Source: Clostridia bacterium (GTDB lineage: Bacteria > Bacillota > Clostridia > Oscillospirales > CAG-272). Taken from it: a stretch of 64,000 nucleotides of DNA. Made by a program: the position numbers and the translations under genes. This document shows positions 1 through 9,161 of the stretch, in pieces. The notes under the pieces were generated by a model. That model ran no database searches. It had not been told where the DNA came from and saw only the letters and a list, made by a program, of their open reading frames with translations. Numbering within the stretch: the stretch's first letter is position 1; every line of letters begins with the position of its first letter. The DNA lies in contig JAFQPM010000015.1 of the NCBI GenBank assembly GCA_017411745.1, forward strand, positions 1-64,000, read 5' to 3'.

Positions 1-546
1 AAGGTCGGTTCTTTCCTTCCACATAGGCTGTACGGGTATGACAGTTGACGAATTATCTATAAACGAGCCAAAAGCATACGCAAGTGAGGTCTTTCCCGTT
101 CCCGACATACCCTGAAGTATCAAAATATGCGACACGGACATGCCCGCGATAAATCTTCTGATATCTTCGATATCGTAATACAATCCGTGATTGCTTGCCG
201 CGTAATTTCTGAAATTATCACACAGCTCCTTAAGCGTTATTCCCTTGTCGTAGCTCGTTCTCATATAGCTCTTTTCGTTGCTGTCGATCGTGCTCAGCAT
301 ATAAAAGCGCTCTCCCGTCTCCTCTGCCTCTTCCTTCTCCTCTTGCGCTGCGGGGGCATTGTCGTAGGATATCTTATACTCTACAGCATTCGATTGACCT
401 CTTTCCTTCACTATAACGGTGATAACTATGACCGCTATTGCCGCCAAGACTACGAAAAGATAAATAATTATCGCTATCGGAGAAGAAATGAGCTCGGGCA
501 GCGACATCAGTGCCGCCAAAGCGTTGGACATTATAAAGTTTAACAT
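1..546 (-). CDS. membrane-anchored AAA ATPase, McrB/MoxR-like (3' end cut by window edge)
   Basis: Reads leftward from an ATG at 546 and is open to base 1 (182 codons visible), so the C-terminus lies outside the window. A hydrophobic segment at about residues 22-48 anchors it, followed by an acidic linker (residues 65-80). A canonical Walker A motif, GMSGTGKTSL, sits near residues 146-155, and a V-x-x-x-W motif follows (VQPMW), which resembles the McrB-like AAA+ clade. The Shine-Dalgarno AAGGAGAT overlaps the stop of the upstream gene, so translation is probably coupled. The region around the P-loop aligns by eye with the C-terminal domain of the neighbouring 557-4039 protein, which lacks the P-loop. 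Walker B, sensor and partner domains cannot be seen. Role unknown; an ATP-driven membrane remodelling or gating factor is inference. Confidence 0.8.
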   Translation of the reverse strand, partial: MLNFIMSNALAALMSLPELISSPIAIIIYLFVVLAAIAVIVITVIVKERGQSNAVEYKISYDNAPAAQEEKEEAEETGERFYMLSTIDSNEKSYMRTSYDKGITLKELCDNFRNYAASNHGLYYDIEDIRRFIAGMSVSHILILQGMSGTGKTSLAYAFGSFIDNSSTVIPVQPMWKERTDL

Positions 547-556
547 TTATATCTCC

Positions 557-3500
557 TTAATCCTGACCTTCGTTTGAGTTAGAGCTATCACTCGAAGGCT
601 CGTCATTTTCGGGTGTTGCAGTCTCAACAACACTAAGATTGTCCTTTTTGTAGGTCTCGGCATTTTTCAGCACCTCTGCACACTTGACCATATCGTCATC
701 GCCGAATACGGAATCAAATATCTCTGTAAGCGAATCGCCGTTCTCGGTCTTCTTACCGCTTGCCGCAAGTATTGCCGCAGGCATAAGCTTTATCGCCATA
801 GCGATATCAACGCTTTGCTTGAGATCGATTTCCGTAGCCATAAGCGCAGCCGCGCACTTTTCAAACGCCAGACACATTTTATTATTTATGGCGAACGTAG
901 GCTCGAGACTCTTTACACGCTTTTCAAAAGAATCGATCTTTTTCCAGAGATCCTCGGCTATAACGAACTTATTAACAGCGCGCTCACTGATATAGCCCAT
1001 CTGATAATAGAAGAAATCACCATAATTTGAGTGCTTATTCGAAGGAGTCGTCTTTGCCACAGAAATGCGATTTACGGTCGCGATCTCGGGGATAAGCTCG
1101 GGGATCATATCATAGCATTCTCCGATAGCAAGGTTGACGGCAAACCACATATTTTGATGAATGTAGTATGTCATTTCCTTGTTTCGCTCGTTATGCGCGA
1201 TCACCGAAGTAAATCCAAGCGGATTTTTCGCATGCTTGATGTAAGGGGTGAAATATTTCATCATATCTTTGCTTCTGACACCGTCAAGAGCAGCAATATG
1301 TAATCTTTCCTTGGTTTTAACTGCGCTTTCGATAGCATATGTCAGGTTTCTCTTAACACGGTGTCCCTCTTCATCGAGAGCAAAGAGTGCGCTTTCCTCG
1401 TTAACGTATGAGGCATCGACCTTATCGACGTAGGTCTTTGTTCCAAAATAATCCGAAAGCACGGAGATAAGGCTCTTGAAATCCTCAGAGCTCATATCCT
1501 TAAATACCAACAGTCTGGAAGATGATACAGCCGCGAAAATGCTCTTCACCACGTCCTCGTCAAGCATAAGCCCGCGCTCAAGCGCAAACTCCTTGAATTC
1601 CTTTGTTGCACGGGTAAAATCAAGTGTTTTATCAACGTATTTAAGCGACTCGTCGTATCCCTTGCGCTCCTTTACCGCCACATTGCGAGCGTCGTTTTGA
1701 TGTTCGGGCTCTGTATCAAATTCGGTTCTGAACATGGTTGCAGCAGAAAACTCGGGAAGCTTCTCCGCATCCTCAAAGTGCTGCTGATTTTCCATTGCTA
1801 TCATTTCGCGCTCTTTTGCGTAAGCCTTATTCTTCTCGACTGCGTCGATAATAAAGAAGACTATGCCTGTCACTGCCAATATGGCGGTGATCACTCCCAA
1901 AAAGAAAGAAGACGCTGTCAGAGCATTATATACGCCGAGAGCTATCGCCAAAACACCCGCGCCTACTCCACAAATTATATTTTTTTTGGATTTTTTCATA
2001 AGATCGTAACCTGCCTCTAAAGTATATTTGTCACCAATAATGTTTGATTCGGACTGAAGATATTTATACAGCTTGTCTTCTGACTCAACGCTGATACTCT
2101 CGCTTCCGCCATGAATATTCGTAACGAGCCTGATATCGGTCGCGGAAGATCCGACATATACGGTATACATTCCCTTTTCGACGACCATTTTTCCACTCTG
2201 CTCGTCAAAGACCATGGGGAGCTCGATATCCACGCTGACGCGCTTGCTTTCCCTGACCTTAAGGTCTATAATGGCATAGCCGCACAGCTCGCGAGTGGGT
2301 CTTATCAGATTTGAATCCAATGCACTCACGTACACTTGGGCAATTTCTCTGCCTTCGCGCTTACCTGTATTCGTAACCGTAAAGGTCACGGTATTGCCAC
2401 TCACTTTAGGCTTTGAATAGGTAAATTTGGTATAAGAAAGTCCGTGTCCAAACGGATATTGCTCATGAATACCTGCCGTGGTGTAATATCTATACCCCAC
2501 AAAGCGACCTGATTTAACTCCGTATTTATTGCGATACAGCGCATATTTTTCAGAATATCCGTCGATATCAGAATAAAGTGTATACGGCAAGCGTCCCAGC
2601 GGATCAGATTTGCCGAGAATAACGTCAACTATCGATGCCGCATCGTCTTTTACTTCGAAAGGTGCCAGCATGACCGTCGGGAACGAATCGGTAAATCCTA
2701 CGTCCACACCAAAGCCCGTTTCCAAGATAACGACGATCTTTTGAGCATACGACTTTAATTTATCAACTAATTCTAGCTGATTTGCCGGCAGAGATACCTT
2801 GCGCGACACGGGAATTTCTTTTCCTCTCTCCTCGCCGTGTCCCAAGAACAAGAACGCCACGTCGCAGCCCTTAACTGCCGCAAGTGCTTTCAGATAATCA
2901 ACTTCCCCCTGCTCTATGTCCCTGTGGATGTCATATCCCTTTTCTTTCTCGACTCTACTTACGCCGTTAGCCATAAGCAAGGCTTCACACCTATCGAGAA
3001 GGGTGTCTCCTTCCTCTCCGTCAGCGGCTATGCCTCCTATCAACGCGACCGATGATCCGACCTTCGTGTTTAGGGGAAGCATCGATCTCTCGTTTTTCAA
3101 AAGAACAGTTGCTCCTTTGGCTGCTCTGGACGCAAGTCGATCCTTCTCATCAGGGAGTAGCTTTTTGCCCTTTTCTTTATTATTTGACTCGAGCAAAAAA
3201 GTGAATAATCTTTCAAGAGCCTTGTCAACAAGCTCGGGAGATATTGCTCTGCCCGCCTTTATCTCAACATCGATCTCGCCCTCGGTCATCTCTCCCGCTT
3301 CTTGACGTTTACGCAACTTATAATACAAATTTAGTGCGTTTTCAAGCGCCAACGAGGATCCCTTGAGGCATATTCCTCCGTTTATCAGGAAAGGTACCGT
3401 ATCCTCTGCCGAAGCTCGCTTTACAACTACGCAGGTTTCGCCGGCTACATTTCCCTTTTCGACATCGGATAAATATGAATTTTCATGCGAATATTCATTT

Positions 3501-4039
3501 GCGAGTATCCTTCTGTCCGTGATCACCGCGGATGCGTGACTATCGCTTACCGTGCGCTTGAACGGCTCTACCAAAAACTCGTGCAGAACCGCCCTCGACG
3601 GAGAAACGTCCATTCGATCGACGTCGGCATCAGTCAGGTAATATCCCGATATTGCCGCCGACGCACCCGCATAGTTAACTCCACGAGCAAACTCGGTTGC
3701 AAGTGACCGAGTAAGATAGATATCCTCGGACATTTCGTTTCTGTATGGGGACAGCTTTACCTTCGCTCCCGGTGTCGCTATAACGTTGGACGCAGGACTA
3801 TTTAAAGAAAGCGCGACTTCACCCGACAACTCGTATATAAGGTCATTGTCCCACGAATGTGCAAGTGCCGCGGGAGAGGGATATTTGCCCTCCTTTAGCA
3901 TCCGATGCATATTCCAAAAGGCAAACCCCGGGATGCCCAGGCTCGCCCTCTCACCGTCCGATAAGGACATAACGTCGGTGAGTATCCTCACTTTGTCATC
4001 GTCCCTGAGACTTGAGATGATATTACTGTATTTAAGCAT
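557..4039 (-). CDS. catalytically degenerate GH3-like protein fused to a membrane hairpin and a P-loop-less AAA-like domain
   Basis: About 1160 residues. The ATG at 4039 follows GGAGAG, so it is preferred over the in-frame TTG at 4051. Order: GH3 N-terminal-like barrel (about 1-300), GH3 C-terminal domain (about 310-545, with the FGHGLSYT.F signature), fibronectin-III-like domain (about 555-640), two adjacent membrane segments (about 690-735), and a cytoplasmic domain (about 815-1130). There is no signal peptide, so both ends are predicted cytoplasmic, unusual for GH3. The GH3 catalytic positions are lost: the nucleophile motif SDW(G) reads VVKRAS, the K-H-F motif is replaced by SGYYL, and the D-G-P substrate loop is absent. 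The C-terminal domain aligns with the neighbouring AAA protein, but GMSGTGKTSL there is DMSSEDFKSL here. I infer a pseudo-enzyme or scaffold acting with the intact ATPase. Automatic annotation would call it beta-glucosidase, which is doubtful. Confidence 0.85.
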   Translation of the reverse strand: MLKYSNIISSLRDDDKVRILTDVMSLSDGERASLGIPGFAFWNMHRMLKEGKYPSPAALAHSWDNDLIYELSGEVALSLNSPASNVIATPGAKVKLSPYRNEMSEDIYLTRSLATEFARGVNYAGASAAISGYYLTDADVDRMDVSPSRAVLHEFLVEPFKRTVSDSHASAVITDRRILANEYSHENSYLSDVEKGNVAGETCVVVKRASAEDTVPFLINGGICLKGSSLALENALNLYYKLRKRQEAGEMTEGEIDVEIKAGRAISPELVDKALERLFTFLLESNNKEKGKKLLPDEKDRLASRAAKGATVLLKNERSMLPLNTKVGSSVALIGGIAADGEEGDTLLDRCEALLMANGVSRVEKEKGYDIHRDIEQGEVDYLKALAAVKGCDVAFLFLGHGEERGKEIPVSRKVSLPANQLELVDKLKSYAQKIVVILETGFGVDVGFTDSFPTVMLAPFEVKDDAASIVDVILGKSDPLGRLPYTLYSDIDGYSEKYALYRNKYGVKSGRFVGYRYYTTAGIHEQYPFGHGLSYTKFTYSKPKVSGNTVTFTVTNTGKREGREIAQVYVSALDSNLIRPTRELCGYAIIDLKVRESKRVSVDIELPMVFDEQSGKMVVEKGMYTVYVGSSATDIRLVTNIHGGSESISVESEDKLYKYLQSESNIIGDKYTLEAGYDLMKKSKKNIICGVGAGVLAIALGVYNALTASSFFLGVITAILAVTGIVFFIIDAVEKNKAYAKEREMIAMENQQHFEDAEKLPEFSAATMFRTEFDTEPEHQNDARNVAVKERKGYDESLKYVDKTLDFTRATKEFKEFALERGLMLDEDVVKSIFAAVSSSRLLVFKDMSSEDFKSLISVLSDYFGTKTYVDKVDASYVNEESALFALDEEGHRVKRNLTYAIESAVKTKERLHIAALDGVRSKDMMKYFTPYIKHAKNPLGFTSVIAHNERNKEMTYYIHQNMWFAVNLAIGECYDMIPELIPEIATVNRISVAKTTPSNKHSNYGDFFYYQMGYISERAVNKFVIAEDLWKKIDSFEKRVKSLEPTFAINNKMCLAFEKCAAALMATEIDLKQSVDIAMAIKLMPAAILAASGKKTENGDSLTEIFDSVFGDDDMVKCAEVLKNAETYKKDNLSVVETATPENDEPSSDSSNSNEGQD

Positions 4040-4098
4040 TTTTCTCTCCAAAGTAAAAAGTTAAAAAAGGATCGATTTACGCACTGATAATTCTCTGC

Positions 4099-4629
4099 TC
4101 ATCGAAGAAACTGTATAATGATCAGTGCTGTTACGCAAAGCAAAACAGCCGCCGCCATAAGACCTGCTATCGTCTCAAATTGCGATAGCTTAAATGAGCT
4201 CGCAGAAAAATCAACACCAAACATACTCTCCTTGCGAGGCTCCTTTTGAGGAGCATAATACACATAGGCCTTCTTTCCCGTGACCTTGTACGTATGCTTA
4301 TCCGAAATTGCTCTGACAAAGCTTATTTTAAAATCAACACATTCTTCTGACAGGGGGATTCCCTGTGGTGATGCAAACGTCTCGCCTGCTTCAACATTGA
4401 TATCCTTATAGGAAAGATGACGAACGTTCAATATCTCGCCGTCGCGGTTAAACTCGGTAAGCACAAAACGCACCGATCTCAATACAGTTTCGGTATCGTT
4501 CGAGCATCGCAGAAGCAGATGCTTGACACCGTCTCTGTATACAAACATAAATTGTTTGACACTTACGAATCCTTCAATTTGCGGATGCTTGTAAATGCCC
4601 TTTATCGTTATCTTGTCCACACTACTCAT
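4099..4629 (-). CDS. tail-anchored membrane protein of the GH3-like/AAA cluster
   Basis: 176 residues: a beta-rich soluble domain (about 10-130) and one C-terminal membrane segment (about 152-175), so probably tail-anchored with its domain in the cytoplasm. The start ATG overlaps the stop of the upstream 4626-5330 gene (ATGA), so the two are translationally coupled. Its soluble domain shares a pattern with the middle of that neighbour: a Y/V-D-G-V-K opening, a phrase on successive strands, and a repeated R-I/L-I..V-R motif. This suggests the two are diverged paralogs that may form a heteromer. I do not recognise a family. Confidence 0.75.
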   Translation of the reverse strand: MSSVDKITIKGIYKHPQIEGFVSVKQFMFVYRDGVKHLLLRCSNDTETVLRSVRFVLTEFNRDGEILNVRHLSYKDINVEAGETFASPQGIPLSEECVDFKISFVRAISDKHTYKVTGKKAYVYYAPQKEPRKESMFGVDFSASSFKLSQFETIAGLMAAAVLLCVTALIIIQFLR

Positions 4630-5330
4630 CTTATCTTCAGACCGCCCTTTCTCTTTTTAAGGAACATAGCCCATAGACCTAAGGCGCTTATAGCTATCGC
4701 TGCTATCAATACTATCGGCATGCTTATGAGCAACGTCGGAAATCCCGGAATAAATACTCGTAAAACCTCAACCAATCCGAGCACAGTCGCTCGAAGAAGA
4801 AATGCCTCCGCTACAGTCACCACAGTCACTGTACAAGCAAAAATGATCCCTCTCACCTTGTTGAGCGTCAAGGTTGCACCAACAGAGAGCTTTTGTTCAT
4901 TGACCGTGTCAAGCAGGAGCGTTACGTACGAGGTCTCCATCGGCAACGCCACGCGTTTTGTACATCCTGCAGGACCTATTGCATCAGTCACCCGAACCAC
5001 GTCTATTATTCTGTTGCGTCTGTCAAACACCACCGCCGAATATCCTATACATTCGACACTATCTGTGACTTTACATCTTATGTACTTTACACCGTCGTCA
5101 ACGAAAAGAATATACGAGCTTACGTACTGTCTCAACGCAGGATGAGGCTCATAAAGTATTCCCCTTCCATTCGGGTACGTATATTTTTTCAATCCTCTGT
5201 CCGTCACGGGACAATCAAAGCGCAGCAACAGTGACGGCAACGCTGAGCCCACTAAAAAAGTGTATATACCTATGCTGATAAGGCACAGTATGATCTCAAG
5301 TACGATCTTGAATATGGTATCAATAATCAT
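4626..5330 (-). CDS. multi-pass membrane protein with paralogous beta-domain
   Basis: 234 residues. An N-terminal membrane segment (about 5-35), a soluble stretch (about 40-155) resembling the domain of the 4099-4629 protein, then two or three membrane segments (about 160-225) and a basic tail. Start ATG at 5330 lies 5 bases after a GGAGAT. It is the second gene of a CvpA-like, this gene, tail-anchored, GH3-like, AAA order with almost no gaps. No recognisable enzyme motif; function unknown. Confidence 0.75.
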   Translation of the reverse strand: MIIDTIFKIVLEIILCLISIGIYTFLVGSALPSLLLRFDCPVTDRGLKKYTYPNGRGILYEPHPALRQYVSSYILFVDDGVKYIRCKVTDSVECIGYSAVVFDRRNRIIDVVRVTDAIGPAGCTKRVALPMETSYVTLLLDTVNEQKLSVGATLTLNKVRGIIFACTVTVVTVAEAFLLRATVLGLVEVLRVFIPGFPTLLISMPIVLIAAIAISALGLWAMFLKKRKGGLKIR

Positions 5331-5363
5331 GAGATATCTCCAAAATAGATGATTTTAACGGGA

Positions 5364-6920
5364 TCAATTTCCCTGGTAGTATTGTTCAAAAAATTCCTGC
5401 ATTTGCTCGGTTGTTATGTATCCGTCGGAATTCGGTATATTCGTTATCATGGCATCCGCTATTACCTTCGCCACATCAGCGGGAACGTCAACTCCGTAAT
5501 CCTGCAGATATTCGACGGTATAGTTAGCAAGCGTTTCAACCTTTTTGTCATGAGGCTGACCACTCATTCGGTTGAACTGCTCTGTTATATCCTCCATCAA
5601 GCCGTTATACTCATCTATGTCGTATCCTTCAAACTTGATGGTGCTCATCAAGGAGTTCATCGCGAAAAGATGCAGACTGTCTATCAAGGGCTCTGTTCTC
5701 GGATTCTTTTCCAGCTCGCTGATAAGCTCATTCAAAAAGTCGCTATTTTCCAAAATTTCCATGATCGCATCGTAATCGCCGTCGGTCTTAAGGATTCCCG
5801 AATCCATAATTATACCGCAGACTCGGATGATCGTGGAAAGGTCATCTCCCACCGTGTCGGGCGTCGTAGTTGCCAATACAGAGAAAATGCTATCTGTAAA
5901 GGCGGATATCGAATAGTTGAAATCCGGGCGAGAGAATCCGATAAATTCATCACCTCTGGACCAACTGCTTGAAGCCGAGGATACAATGGAAGACGTCACC
6001 AAACTCAAAAAGTAAGAATCGTCTACCGTTTCACATATATCCCCAAGCTTTTCTACGTGATCGGAGTTAAAGCCATTGAGATTTACGATTGAGGGAACGA
6101 CCTCGAAAAGCTCTTGTGCAATAGACGAAATAGACTCGATCTCTTGGCTGAGCACCACGGTATGTCCGTCGATCTCTGCTACCGCGTTCATATCGTAGAT
6201 CGCCTTGCCTCCGCAATAATACATTACGGTTCCCGCAAAGTCGTTTGCATAATCGGATATGACGTCTAGCACACCTCCGGACTCGCTGTTGTCTTCATTT
6301 TCGTTTACGTCCTCATCTGCACTTGCTTGATCAGCAGATATTTGCTGCTCCGAGGTGTTGTCGTTGTTTCCGGTTATCATACTCGCAACAGCATCCACGC
6401 TCTTAAGAGTGCCTATGACCGGAGAAAACAGTATCAGCACGGTGAGAAATCCTGTAATACCGCCGACTAGAGCTCCTATCTGTTTATCGTTGCGCTTATA
6501 CCAAGTATCATTTTCTCCAGCACTGCCCTCCTCCTTCTTGCCGTTTTTCTCAAGTGCTTTCTTATAGACGATCGACATGATCACATGACATATTGATCGC
6601 AAAACAAAGAACACGAGCACAAAGATTATCGAGGACAATACCATAGATATCACCGCGGCAACTATTACGTAGAGACGGTTAATATCTTCGAACAGAAAAG
6701 CAAATAACTCGGTTTGATAGAGAGCAGACGTTATCAAACTGCTCAGCAAAGGTGCAATAACACGTGAGGAAAGGATACTACCTAACACAAGCGAAATTAT
6801 AACAGACAAAAATGCTATTATAGTTTTTGTGCTTCCTGTGCGATATCCGTCGTAGGCGCCCTTACTCACGTTTAATGCGACTGCAAGTATTAAAACCAGT
6901 GAAAAAATTGTAAACGTCAT
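5364..6920 (-). CDS. long CvpA-like membrane protein
   Basis: 518 residues. The first 130 residues carry four closely spaced hydrophobic segments typical of the CvpA/colicin V production family; another segment lies at about 150-170. The rest (about 200-518) is a large extracytoplasmic or cytoplasmic domain beginning with an Asp/Glu/Asn-rich linker. CvpA proteins are usually 160-180 residues, so the long C-terminal extension is unusual. Start ATG at 6920 follows GGAGACAAA. It heads the five-gene cluster read toward base 1. Family-level identification is moderate; the function of the extension is unknown. Confidence 0.75.
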   Translation of the reverse strand: MTFTIFSLVLILAVALNVSKGAYDGYRTGSTKTIIAFLSVIISLVLGSILSSRVIAPLLSSLITSALYQTELFAFLFEDINRLYVIVAAVISMVLSSIIFVLVFFVLRSICHVIMSIVYKKALEKNGKKEEGSAGENDTWYKRNDKQIGALVGGITGFLTVLILFSPVIGTLKSVDAVASMITGNNDNTSEQQISADQASADEDVNENEDNSESGGVLDVISDYANDFAGTVMYYCGGKAIYDMNAVAEIDGHTVVLSQEIESISSIAQELFEVVPSIVNLNGFNSDHVEKLGDICETVDDSYFLSLVTSSIVSSASSSWSRGDEFIGFSRPDFNYSISAFTDSIFSVLATTTPDTVGDDLSTIIRVCGIIMDSGILKTDGDYDAIMEILENSDFLNELISELEKNPRTEPLIDSLHLFAMNSLMSTIKFEGYDIDEYNGLMEDITEQFNRMSGQPHDKKVETLANYTVEYLQDYGVDVPADVAKVIADAMITNIPNSDGYITTEQMQEFFEQYYQGN

Positions 6921-7112
6921 TTTGTCTCCATTCTATTACAGGGTCGAAATTCTCTGTTCAAGATATTCGGCCGAATTATTTCCCACGTTTTGAAGCAAAT
7001 CAAAACATTTTTTAACATAGATATTTAATTATAACTCTTAAAGAAGGATTTGTCAACCGCAAATTACCCTTTTTGTGCCATTTGTATGTTTTGTGCACAC
7101 AAACAAGCCGCT

Positions 7113-7157
7113 ATAAACAGAACACGCCGAACGAACCGTCCGGCGTGCTCTGTTTAT
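7113..7157 (-). terminator. hairpin downstream of manA-ROK gene
   Basis: A 17-base stem (7113-7129 with 7141-7157), perfect on the minus strand if one G-U pair is allowed, 11-base loop, lying just past the stop of the 7168-9000 gene. The following T tract is short and broken, so termination strength is uncertain. The rest of the interval 6921-7167 shows AT-rich sequence that may hold the promoter of the CvpA-like gene. Confidence 0.6.
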
Positions 7158-7167
7158 TTGATATAGA

Positions 7168-9000
7168 TTACATCCACAATGCCGCGGCACCCATGATACC
7201 TGCGTCGTTTTCAAGCATTGCCGTGACTACCTTGACCTGCGGTCCTTTAGTTCCCGCATAAATGTCGCGGTCAAGCACTGCCCCAAGGGGCTTGATCAAA
7301 GCGTCTCCCTGCTTGCAAACTCCTCCGCCGAGGATCACTGCCTCGGGTCTGAACATATTGGCAATATTGGTAATACCCGCCCCGAGCATCTCGATATAGT
7401 TATCAACGACCTCTCTTGCGCTCTCGTCGACGTCGTAATAGTCAAAAGGTGTCTTACCGTTGACCTTCTCTATATCGCCGATCTCCCACATTTTGCTATC
7501 CTTATTGGCAAGCATCGCGCGCTTGGTGTCACGGATCAGCGCAGTTGCAGAAGCGTACGTCTCAAGGCATCCGCGACGGCCGCAGGTACACTGCTCACCG
7601 CCCGCAACGATGACCGCGTGACCAAGCTCTGCGCCTGCCGAACGGTTGCCCTCAAAGAGCTTTCCGTTTATGATTATTCCACCACCGACACCCGTGCCGA
7701 GCGTGAGCATAACGGTATTGTTATATTCTTTGCCGCAACCGAACTTGGTCTCTCCAAGCGCGGCAACGTTAGCGTCGTTTGCTATCTTCACGGGAAGTCC
7801 TGTGAGCTGCTCGAGCTCCTTCGAGATAGAGAAATCCTCCCAGCCGAGATTGTTGGAGTAGATGACCTCTCCTCGCTCACTGTCGATCATTCCCGGCACA
7901 CCCATGCCGATACCCTCGACGTCGCTTGCGGTCATATTTGCCTTTTTGAGCAAGGACTTGCAGAGGCTTGCGATATTATTCAATACCGTTGCAGAGCCGC
8001 CCTCACTTTCCGTGGGCACTTTGTCGTTGACGATTATTTTGCCCTCGTCGTCGATGATTCCACCCTTGATAAACGTACCTCCGAGGTCGATTCCGATGTA
8101 ATACTTGCGAACTTCTGTCATAATTATCTCCATTTCTCCCTTAAGGGTATATTGTCCGTAATTTGCGGGGATAAAATAGCTGTCTCCGACGGATATTTTC
8201 TGCCCGTCGATCTCGCCCTCTCCTTTTACGCAACAGATGCAGGCGAAGGTCTTTTCATTGGTCGAAAAGGTCTCGTTCTTAACCGAGATCTTTCTTACGT
8301 TGAAGTATTTGCTGACTCCGAGCAGGTCGCCGCCAAGCGCTGTATTCTCAAATTTTTCGAGATTTGTAACGCGAAGCGCCTTTTCGACGTGCAGCTCTCT
8401 TTCGTTGCCGTTTGCGTCCCTTCTGCCGTAGTCGTAGACGCGGTAGGTAAGATTACTGTTCTGCTGGATCTCGCATATCAAGCATCCCTTACCGATGGCG
8501 TGGATCGTTCCCGAGGGAATGAAATAGCATTCACCCGCCTTGACCTCGTAGAAGTTGAGCAGATCGGTCAATCTCTTTTCAGCAATAGCTTTTTCGTATT
8601 CCTCTTTGGTTACGCTCTCGCGAAATCCGAGATAGATTCCCGCGCCCTGCTCCGCCTCGACGATATACCACATTTCTGTTTTGCCGAAGGAATTTTCGTT
8701 CTTCAGCGCATATTCGTCGGAGGGGTGCACCTGCACCGAAAGATCCTGCTTGGCGTCGATGAATTTTATGAGCACGGGAAAGAAGGAAAAGTCCTTTATA
8801 TGCTCGCCGAGGTCGGCTTCCGTTGCGGTTTCTGCAAGCGTTTTGCCGTCTGACAGCTTTGTCATACCGTCCTTATGGAAGGAAAGCTCCCAGCTTTCAG
8901 CACAAGGAGATTTTTCGGTCTCCTTGCCGTAGATTTCTTTGAGTTTGTTTCCGCCCCAGAGGTAGTCCTTACACTCGGGGTAAAGCTTTTGTATTTGCAT
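7168..9000 (-). CDS. manA: fusion of mannose-6-phosphate isomerase (class I) and ROK-family sugar kinase
   Basis: One uninterrupted frame of 610 residues from the ATG at 9000 (GGAGATCATT spacer), preferred over an upstream in-frame ATG lacking a ribosome site. Residues 1-293 are a ManA-type cupin isomerase interconverting mannose 6-phosphate and fructose 6-phosphate: zinc-site motifs QVHPSDEYA, EMWYIVE and PSGTIHAIG. Residues 294-610 are a full-length ROK kinase (probably glucokinase): phosphate loop IGIDLGGT, GMGVPG, LGTGVGGG and the zinc motif CTCGRRGCLE. Cytoplasmic; both halves feed hexose into glycolysis. An internal ATG at 8121 has its own GGAGATAATT, so the kinase may also be made alone. 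The isomerase is near the length of short Bacillus-type ManA proteins. Confidence 0.92.
   Translation of the reverse strand: MQIQKLYPECKDYLWGGNKLKEIYGKETEKSPCAESWELSFHKDGMTKLSDGKTLAETATEADLGEHIKDFSFFPVLIKFIDAKQDLSVQVHPSDEYALKNENSFGKTEMWYIVEAEQGAGIYLGFRESVTKEEYEKAIAEKRLTDLLNFYEVKAGECYFIPSGTIHAIGKGCLICEIQQNSNLTYRVYDYGRRDANGNERELHVEKALRVTNLEKFENTALGGDLLGVSKYFNVRKISVKNETFSTNEKTFACICCVKGEGEIDGQKISVGDSYFIPANYGQYTLKGEMEIIMTEVRKYYIGIDLGGTFIKGGIIDDEGKIIVNDKVPTESEGGSATVLNNIASLCKSLLKKANMTASDVEGIGMGVPGMIDSERGEVIYSNNLGWEDFSISKELEQLTGLPVKIANDANVAALGETKFGCGKEYNNTVMLTLGTGVGGGIIINGKLFEGNRSAGAELGHAVIVAGGEQCTCGRRGCLETYASATALIRDTKRAMLANKDSKMWEIGDIEKVNGKTPFDYYDVDESAREVVDNYIEMLGAGITNIANMFRPEAVILGGGVCKQGDALIKPLGAVLDRDIYAGTKGPQVKVVTAMLENDAGIMGAAALWM
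8119..8131 (-). promoter_or_regulatory. internal ribosome binding site and start for the ROK kinase half
   Basis: On the minus strand GGAGATAATT precedes the ATG at 8121, matching almost exactly the GGAGATCATT before the manA start at 9000. No stop codon separates the two halves, so both a fusion and a free 317-residue kinase could be produced. Confidence 0.55.
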
Positions 9001-9108
9001 AATGATCTCCGTTTCAATTGAGGTACAGATACATTGTATCATAAATCTTTCTCTATTTCAAGGATTTCGCCAAAAATTCCGCACTTTAATTTTCGGCAGA
9101 GCTTTTAC

Positions 9109-9154
9109 ACACAAAAATCACGCGATCCGATAGTGAATCGCGTGGTTTTTGTGT
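9109..9154. terminator. bidirectional terminator after znuB
   Basis: An 18-base inverted repeat with one mismatch (9109-9126 with 9137-9154), GC-rich core CACGCGAT/ATCGCGTG flanked by A and T runs. It follows the znuB stop at 9162 on the minus strand. Confidence 0.8.
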
Positions 9155-9161
9155 ATTCAAG

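Noticed and set aside
127-543. Plus-strand open frame at the left end
   Set aside because: Lies entirely over the AAA gene, which has a clear P-loop and ribosome site on the minus strand.
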